A stretch of DNA of 36,334 bases from Anaerolineae bacterium (GTDB lineage Bacteria > Chloroflexota > Anaerolineae > Anaerolineales > UBA11579). The DNA lies in the NCBI GenBank assembly GCA_004297445.1, contig SCUK01000082.1:1-36334 (forward strand), in the 5' to 3' direction. The notes below the pieces were generated by a model. The model searched no databases. It saw only the letters and a program-made list of their open reading frames with translations, and had not been told where the DNA came from. This document shows, in pieces, positions 31,515 to 36,334 of the stretch; the first letter of the stretch is position 1, and each line of letters begins with the position of its first letter. A program made the translations under genes and the position numbers.

Positions 31515-32693
31515 TTGCCGCGCAAAATCATTCACTTTGACCTCGATGCGTTCTTCTGTGCGGTGGAAGAACTGCACAACCCGGCGCTGCGCGGCCAGCC
31601 GTTCGCGGTTGGCGGCCGGCCGGACGAACGCGGGGTGGTGGCTTCCTGTTCTTATGCGGCGCGGGCGTTGGGGGTGCGTTCCGCCATGCCGATGGCGCGG
31701 GCGTTGCGCCAGTGTCCAACTCTGCAAATCATCCCCGGCCATCACGGCCAGTATCGCGAAAAGAGCCGGCAGGTGATGGCTATTTTGCGGGAAATAACGC
31801 CACTTATTGAACAACTTTCCATCGACGAAGCCTTTCTGGATGTGACTGACCGGCCGGAAAAGGCAGGATTGCTGGCCAGACAAATCCAGCAGCGCGTGCT
31901 GGCCGAAGCGGACCTGCCATGCTCGCTGGGTGTGGCGACCAACAAGCTGGTCGCCAAAATCGCCACCGACGTGGGCAAGGCGGCCCGCAAAACCAGCACC
32001 TATCCCAACGCCATACAAATCGTCCCGCCCGGGCAGGAAGCTGCGTTCCTCTCCCTGCTGCCGGCGGAAATGCTGTGGGGCGTGGGACCAAAAACGGCCA
32101 GCCGTTTGGCCGAACTGGGCATTCATACGATTGGCGATCTGGCGCGCTGGCCCTCCGCGGACCTGGCGCGTCACTTCGGCCAGAATGGCCGCGACCTTGC
32201 GGCGCGCGCCCGGGGCGAAGACGACCGCTCTATCGAGACGGCCCGTGAGACCAAATCCATCAGCCAGGAAATCACCTTCAGCCGGGATGTGAGCGACAGC
32301 CGCAAGTTGTACGATGAGCTGAAACAGCAGAGCGAACGCGTGGCGAAGCAGCTCAAGCAGGAGAACCTGCTAGCCGGGACGGTGAAAATCAAGTTACGCT
32401 GGCCGGACTTCACCACCCTCACCCGCCAGAGTACGCTCTCTGTGCCAACGGATGAGGCCGGACAGATTCATACGCTGGCGCGCCGCCTGCTTGACCAGAA
32501 CTGGACAAAAGGCAAGGCGGTGCGCCTGCTGGGGGTGGGCGTGAGCGGGCTGCAGCCGCCCAGCCACCAGTTAAGTCTTTGGGATGCGCCGAATGCCGAA
32601 AAAGCGCGAAAGCTGGAAGACGCGGTGAACGACCTGCAAAAACGATTTGGGCCGGAGATCATCCACAAGGGGAGAGACCAGGCAGGAAAGTAA
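31515..32693 (+). CDS. dinB: DNA polymerase IV (Y family)
   Basis: The 392-residue protein starts at TTG 31515, 17 bases after the CoA-transferase stop, without a clear ribosome-binding site. Catalytic residues are seen in IIHFDLDAFFCAVEEL and LSIDEAFLDVT; the helix-hairpin-helix is WGVGPKTASRLAELGI and the little-finger domain follows. A beta-clamp-binding motif QLSLW lies at 352-356 near the C-terminus. The enzyme carries out error-prone translesion synthesis. No LexA box is seen upstream, and read-through from the CoA-transferase gene is likely. Confidence 0.93.
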   Translation: MPRKIIHFDLDAFFCAVEELHNPALRGQPFAVGGRPDERGVVASCSYAARALGVRSAMPMARALRQCPTLQIIPGHHGQYREKSRQVMAILREITPLIEQLSIDEAFLDVTDRPEKAGLLARQIQQRVLAEADLPCSLGVATNKLVAKIATDVGKAARKTSTYPNAIQIVPPGQEAAFLSLLPAEMLWGVGPKTASRLAELGIHTIGDLARWPSADLARHFGQNGRDLAARARGEDDRSIETARETKSISQEITFSRDVSDSRKLYDELKQQSERVAKQLKQENLLAGTVKIKLRWPDFTTLTRQSTLSVPTDEAGQIHTLARRLLDQNWTKGKAVRLLGVGVSGLQPPSHQLSLWDAPNAEKARKLEDAVNDLQKRFGPEIIHKGRDQAGK

Positions 32694-32723
32694 AAGACCG
32701 CCGTAAAAATTGCGGCGGTCTTT
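32693..32723. terminator. Bidirectional terminator between dinB and the sortase-fusion gene
   Basis: AAAGACCGCCG (32693-32703) pairs with CGGCGGTCTTT (32713-32723) around an A-rich 9-base loop. Short A and T runs flank both arms. It overlaps the last base of the dinB stop and lies 22 bases beyond the stop of the convergent gene. Confidence 0.85.
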
Positions 32724-32745
32724 GTGCCAGCCCTTCCCATCCAGG

Positions 32746-35700
32746 TCAGGGAAGCGTGGAGCCGGGAACAGTGACAGCTCCAGTTTCGGAAACGACAGTT
32801 ACCAGAACAGCCCGGGCCACCGCACGCCAGTCGTAATCGCCGGTTGTCTCGTTGTACCCGTCGCAGGTAATCAGGGTTACCCAGTCGTATTCTTCGTGCC
32901 TGAGGACGTTCAGGTTGTTCGGACGGACGTATTCATTCGTCCGGATTTCGTAGATGTATTGCTGGCCGTAGGCGTGGATGATGACACGGTCGCCGTAGCG
33001 CAGGTCGCGCAGGTTGTAGAAGATGCCGGTGGTACCGTCGGCGTTCCATACGTGACCGGTGATGGCGGTATTGCCCGGCAGGGTCGGGAAGGCGGTGCCT
33101 TCAAGATAGCCGGCCTGACCGTTGAGATAGTCCACGACCCAGCCTTCTTCGGTGAACGGCACGCCGACAATGGGCATCTTCACGCCCAGGCTCGGGATTT
33201 CCATCCAGATGTCGCCAAGGTCAGTATAAGCCAGTTCGTCCGGCTGCAGTGGCAGTGTCGTGAGGGCGGCAGGTGCGAAGCCGGTCTGTGGAAGGCCGAA
33301 GCCGGCTTCGGCCGCCAGGTCGGTGGAGAAGGTGACGACCGCGGTGGATGAGACGCCGCCATAGATATTAATCGGGTCAGGTGGGTCGTACCAGCGTTCC
33401 GTGGAGTAAACGTTCCAGGGCGATTGCGGCGTGGTGCGGTCACCGGGGAATGACGACCACTCGATGTAGCCGGTGTTGCTGGCGCTGCCGCCGGGCGGGA
33501 TGTTGCCCATGATGACGTCAAACTCCACCACGGCATTGACGCCATTGTCGAAGAAGGTATCCCAGACGATGCGCAGGTCAGGGGCGTTGGATTCGTCCAG
33601 CAGGGTCGGGGCCTGGCCGCTGATGAAGCGCAGGGAGCCGGGGACGTAGGTAAATTCGGCTTCCACTTCATCATTGATGATGGCGTCGAAGGCATCCTGG
33701 TTACTGGCGCCGGTATGGAAGATTTCCAGCCGGAAGGTGATCAGGTCGCCGGGGGCGGCTTCGTCCTGGCTCACGGACTTACGGATGTCCAGTTCCGGTT
33801 CGGTGATGAGGACTTCGGCGGCGCTGCGGTGGCCGACTTCGTTGCCCCAGAAGACGTCGTTGTTCAACGTATCGCCGCGGGTGCTATCGATGATGTCGAG
33901 GACGATGACGCGGTAGACGATGGTGAGGGTCTGGTCTACGCCGCTGGTGTTTTCGACGTCGCCAAGATCCCAGACAAGGCGGCGGCCCTCGTCTTCCAGG
34001 TCGGCGCTGCCGAGCGGGAATTCGGAGATGGACGGGTTGCCGAGGAGATTGTTCGGTGGGTCCTGCGGAGTGCACAGGTCAGCGAAGCCGCCCGGCAGGC
34101 TGGTGGTGAGGCCGGCATCGGCGGTGATGTCAGCCGGGTCGCAGTCCATGAAGGCAAGGCCACGGTCGAGGGAATCTGTGATGGTAGCGGCGCTGTGCTG
34201 GACGCCGGGGCCAAAGGTGACAGCGACTTCGTATTCAATGATTTCGCCGATGGCGACGCGGATGCCGGCGGTGTTCGGCAATTCATCGATGGGCAAGAGT
34301 TGCTTGGTGATGCTGACCGGGCCGGGATCGTAGCCAAAGTCGGCATCGTTGTAGTCGTCGCCAGCGGCCACGGTGACGGGATACGGCAGGTTGTTGGTGG
34401 TAAGGCCGAGGCCGTCCAGCTCATTGTGGATATCTGTGACGAATACGACGTAGTTACCGGCCGGGATATTGAGGAAGTCGTAGTAGCCGGTGGAGTCGGT
34501 GGTCAAGGTGCCATAGAGGACGCCATCCAAAGTGACGTCGCCGTTGCCGTCGGGGTCGGTCCACAGTTCGACGGTGACGTTTCCGATGCCCGGCTCACCG
34601 GGATCTTCAATGCCATCCCCATTTTCATCCAGCCAGACGGTATCGCCAATGGAAGCCAGCAATGGATCGGAGGTAGGCGTAGCGGTGCCGGTTTGGGTGG
34701 CCGTTGGGGTAATGGTGGCGGTAGCCGTCACGGTTGGGGTGACCGTTGTGGTCGCGGTTGAGGTAGTTGTGGCGGTGGCTGTACTGGTGGCCGTGGATGT
34801 CACCGTGGCGGTAGCAGTATTCGTGGAGGTGCTCACAGGAGTCGGCGTCGAGGTTGGCGTCGAAGTCGGAGTCGCCGTGCTGGTGGGCGTGGCTGTTGCC
34901 GTTTGAGTGGCGGTGGATGTCACTGTCGCGGTCGGGGTACTGGTCGGCGTAGGCGTCGCAGTAGCTGTGCTCGTCGGCGTGCTCGTCGGCGTCGCAGTAG
35001 CCGTACTCGTCGGTGTTGACGTCGGCGTGTTCGTCGGTGTGGATGTGGGCGTTGCAGTGGCGGTGCTGGTTGGCGTCGCCGTCGGGGTATCAGCCGGCGT
35101 GGAGGTAGCTGTCGCGGTGGCCGCACTCGTCGGCGTATTCGTCGGCGTCGCCGTAGCTGTGCTCGTCGGAGTATTGGTCGGTGTGGACGTCGGCGTGTTC
35201 GTCGCCGTCGGGGTGTCGGTTGGTGTGGAGGTAGGCGTCGCAGTAGCCGTGCTCGTCGGAGTCGCGGTCGGTGTGGATGTGGGCGTTGCAGTGGCGGTGC
35301 TGGTTGGCGTCGCCGTCGGGGTATCGGTCGGCGTGGAGGTAAGCGTCGCAGTAGCCGTGCTGGCGGGCGTGGCTGTTGCCGTTTGAGTGGCGGTGGATGT
35401 CACTGTCGCGGTCGGGGTGTTGGTCGATGTCGCGGTCGGGGTCCTGGTCGGCGTAGGCGTCGCAGTAGCTGTGCTCGTCGGCGTGCTCGTCGGCATCGCA
35501 GTAGCCGTACTCGTCGGTGTTGACGTCGGCGTGCTTGTCGGTGTCGACGTGGGTGTAGACGTCGCGGTGCTGGTCGGAGTCGACGTCGGAGTATCCGTCG
35601 GCGTCGATGTAGGTGTAGATGTCGGCGTGCTGGTCGGAGTCGACGTCGGCGTATCCGTCGGGGTCGATGTAGGAGTTGAGGTTGCGGTGCTGGTCGGCGT

Positions 35701-36334
35701 CGCCGTCGGAGTCCTGGTGGGCGTCGGCGTCGACGTCGGGGTATCGGTCGGTGTGGAGGTAGGCGTCGCAGTGGCGGTGCTGGTCGGAGTCGACGTCGGA
35801 GTATCCGTCGGCGTCGATGTAGGAGTTGAGGTTGCGGTGCTGGTCGGGGTCGCCGTCGGAGTCCTGGTGGGCGTCGGCGTCGCCGTCGGAGTGTTGGTCG
35901 GCGTGGAGGTAGGCGTCGCAGTAGCCGTGCTCGTCGGCGTTGACGTCGGGGTGTCGGTTGGTGTGGAGGTAGGCGTCGCAGTAGCCGTGCTCGTCGGCGT
36001 TGACGTCGGGGTGTCGGTTGGTGTGGAGGTAGGCGTCGCAGTAGCCGTGCTGGTCGGAGTCGACGTCGGCGTATCCGTCGGGGTCGATGTAGGAGTTGAG
36101 GTTGCCGTACTCGTCGGGGTCGCCGTCGGAGTGTTGGTCGGCGTGGAGGTAGGCGTCGCAGTGGCGGTGCTGGTCGGAGTCGACGTCGGGGTGTTCGTCG
36201 GTGTGGTCGTCGGCGTCGCAGTGGCGGTGCTCGTCGGGGTATCAGTCGGCGTGGAGGTAGGCGTCGCAGTAGCCGTGCTGGTCGGAGTCGACGTCGGCGT
36301 ATCCGTCGGGGTCGATGTAGGAGTTGAGGTTGCG
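32746..36334 (-). CDS. Giant Thr-Pro-repeat surface protein with SdrD-B-like and DUF11-like domains and C-terminal sortase domain, 5' partial
   Basis: The frame is open to the right window edge with no stop, so the start is outside; an ATG at 35496 lies inside the repeat and is not the start. At least 1195 residues are visible. Order from the N-terminal side: about 550 residues of TPTST/TATPT repeats; an SdrD B/Cna-B-like domain ([20 protein letters not shown], then [15 protein letters not shown]); two DUF11-like domains ([35 protein letters not shown]); a sortase-like domain at the end. The sortase triad is present: His in [10 protein letters not shown] (codon 33052-33054), Cys in TLITCDGYN (codon 32863-32865) and Arg in DWRAVARAV (codon 32824-32826). 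The sortase may cross-link this protein or others to the cell surface. No C-terminal anchor or LPxTG motif is seen. Confidence 0.87.
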   Translation of the reverse strand, partial: ATSTPTSTPTDTPTSTPTSTATATPTSTPTDTPTSTATATPTTTPTNTPTSTPTSTATATPTSTPTNTPTATPTSTATSTPTSTPTDTPTSTPTSTATATPTSTPTDTPTSTPTSTATATPTSTPTDTPTSTPTSTATATPTSTPTNTPTATPTPTRTPTATPTSTATSTPTSTPTDTPTSTPTSTATATPTSTPTDTPTSTPTPTRTPTATPTSTATSTPTSTPTDTPTSTPTSTPTSTPTSTPTDTPTSTPTSTATSTPTSTPTSTPTSTPTSTATAMPTSTPTSTATATPTPTRTPTATSTNTPTATVTSTATQTATATPASTATATLTSTPTDTPTATPTSTATATPTSTPTATPTSTATATPTSTPTDTPTATNTPTSTPTNTPTSTATATPTNTPTSAATATATSTPADTPTATPTSTATATPTSTPTNTPTSTPTSTATATPTSTPTSTATATPTPTSTPTATVTSTATQTATATPTSTATPTSTPTSTPTPVSTSTNTATATVTSTATSTATATTTSTATTTVTPTVTATATITPTATQTGTATPTSDPLLASIGDTVWLDENGDGIEDPGEPGIGNVTVELWTDPDGNGDVTLDGVLYGTLTTDSTGYYDFLNIPAGNYVVFVTDIHNELDGLGLTTNNLPYPVTVAAGDDYNDADFGYDPGPVSITKQLLPIDELPNTAGIRVAIGEIIEYEVAVTFGPGVQHSAATITDSLDRGLAFMDCDPADITADAGLTTSLPGGFADLCTPQDPPNNLLGNPSISEFPLGSADLEDEGRRLVWDLGDVENTSGVDQTLTIVYRVIVLDIIDSTRGDTLNNDVFWGNEVGHRSAAEVLITEPELDIRKSVSQDEAAPGDLITFRLEIFHTGASNQDAFDAIINDEVEAEFTYVPGSLRFISGQAPTLLDESNAPDLRIVWDTFFDNGVNAVVEFDVIMGNIPPGGSASNTGYIEWSSFPGDRTTPQSPWNVYSTERWYDPPDPINIYGGVSSTAVVTFSTDLAAEAGFGLPQTGFAPAALTTLPLQPDELAYTDLGDIWMEIPSLGVKMPIVGVPFTEEGWVVDYLNGQAGYLEGTAFPTLPGNTAITGHVWNADGTTGIFYNLRDLRYGDRVIIHAYGQQYIYEIRTNEYVRPNNLNVLRHEEYDWVTLITCDGYNETTGDYDWRAVARAVLVTVVSETGAVTVPGSTLP
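34670..36334. repeat. Degenerate tandem coding repeats, 60-bp higher-order unit
   Basis: The Thr-Pro/Thr-Ala tract is made of 6-, 12- and 24-base units grouped into segments of about 60 bases (20 residues). Bases 35941-36000 and 36001-36060 differ only near their ends. A longer block of roughly 150 bases starting at 34881 recurs from 35361 with a short insertion. The tract runs off the window. Confidence 0.85.

Noticed and set aside
31498..31520. GAACCACGTT before dinB as a LexA box
   Set aside because: The half-sites are three bases apart, not four, and the second lacks the final C; it does not fit GAAC-N4-GTTC.
34532..35386. Plus-strand Val/Gly/Ala-rich frames opposite the sortase-fusion repeats
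   Set aside because: Antisense of the Thr-Pro/Ala tract, with no domain content.

Overview
The window is high-GC bacterial chromosome with no phage, IS, tRNA, rRNA or CRISPR signal. The gene mix points to a Chloroflexota bacterium, probably of the Anaerolineae/Ardenticatenia kind. The grounds are giant secreted proteins with long Thr-Pro linkers, a fused sortase domain, a cNMP-binding/MinD-like/zinc-ribbon gene set, and a Na+-pumping decarboxylase. This placement is inference; no marker gene is present. No gap between genes exceeds 300 bases; the largest are 3089-3263, 7754-7907, 16759-16933 and 30071-30294.

Layout. (1) 1-3088: the 3' part of a secreted Thr-Pro-repeat protein with three ICH-type modules and a C-terminal beta-propeller, closed by a hairpin. 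(2) 3264-5449: ECF sigma factor, a two-TM protein (likely anti-sigma) and a PrsW-family intramembrane protease, a compact envelope-signalling unit. (3) 5509-7753: cNMP-binding protein with a HAMP-like/coiled-coil tail, MinD/ParA-like ATPase, small zinc protein and a possible winged-helix protein, all co-directional. (4) 7908-11009: RecA/RadA-like protein with an eroded P-loop, a helical protein, and a divergent family-B DNA polymerase with a degenerate exonuclease, probably a PolB2-like DNA-damage-tolerance operon. (5) Minus strand 11026-16758: GAF-PAS histidine kinase, a DinB/DfsB-fold protein, and mmdB-mmdC-mmdD-mmdA, a Na+-translocating (methylmalonyl-CoA type) decarboxylase. (6) Plus strand 16934-28683: a tightly packed catabolic operon. 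It encodes a three-subunit molybdenum hydroxylase (Mo subunit placed far downstream of the FAD and FeS subunits), an amidase, FdrA, a DUF1116 protein, a cyclase-family hydrolase, a cytosine-deaminase-like amidohydrolase, a DUF2877 protein and an NmrA-like gene broken by an in-frame stop. (7) 28736-31497: a UraA-like nucleobase permease (minus), divergent from a family III CoA-transferase (plus). (8) 31515-32693: DNA polymerase IV. (9) 32746-36334 minus: the 3' part of a giant Thr-Pro-repeat surface protein ending in a sortase domain.

How it may fit together. FdrA, DUF1116 and DUF2877 match the three subunits of the oxamate carbamoyltransferase of E. coli allantoin fermentation (AllF, AllG, AllH). 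Here they sit with a Mo hydroxylase, an amidase, two ring-hydrolase candidates and a nucleobase permease instead of allantoin genes. The best reading is uptake and oxidative ring-opening of a nitrogen heterocycle, with the ureido group released phosphorolytically as carbamoyl phosphate. If the substrate were uracil or thymine, oxidation to barbiturates would end in malonate or methylmalonate. The nearby CoA-transferase and methylmalonyl-CoA decarboxylase could then activate and decarboxylate these acids. That link is a hypothesis.
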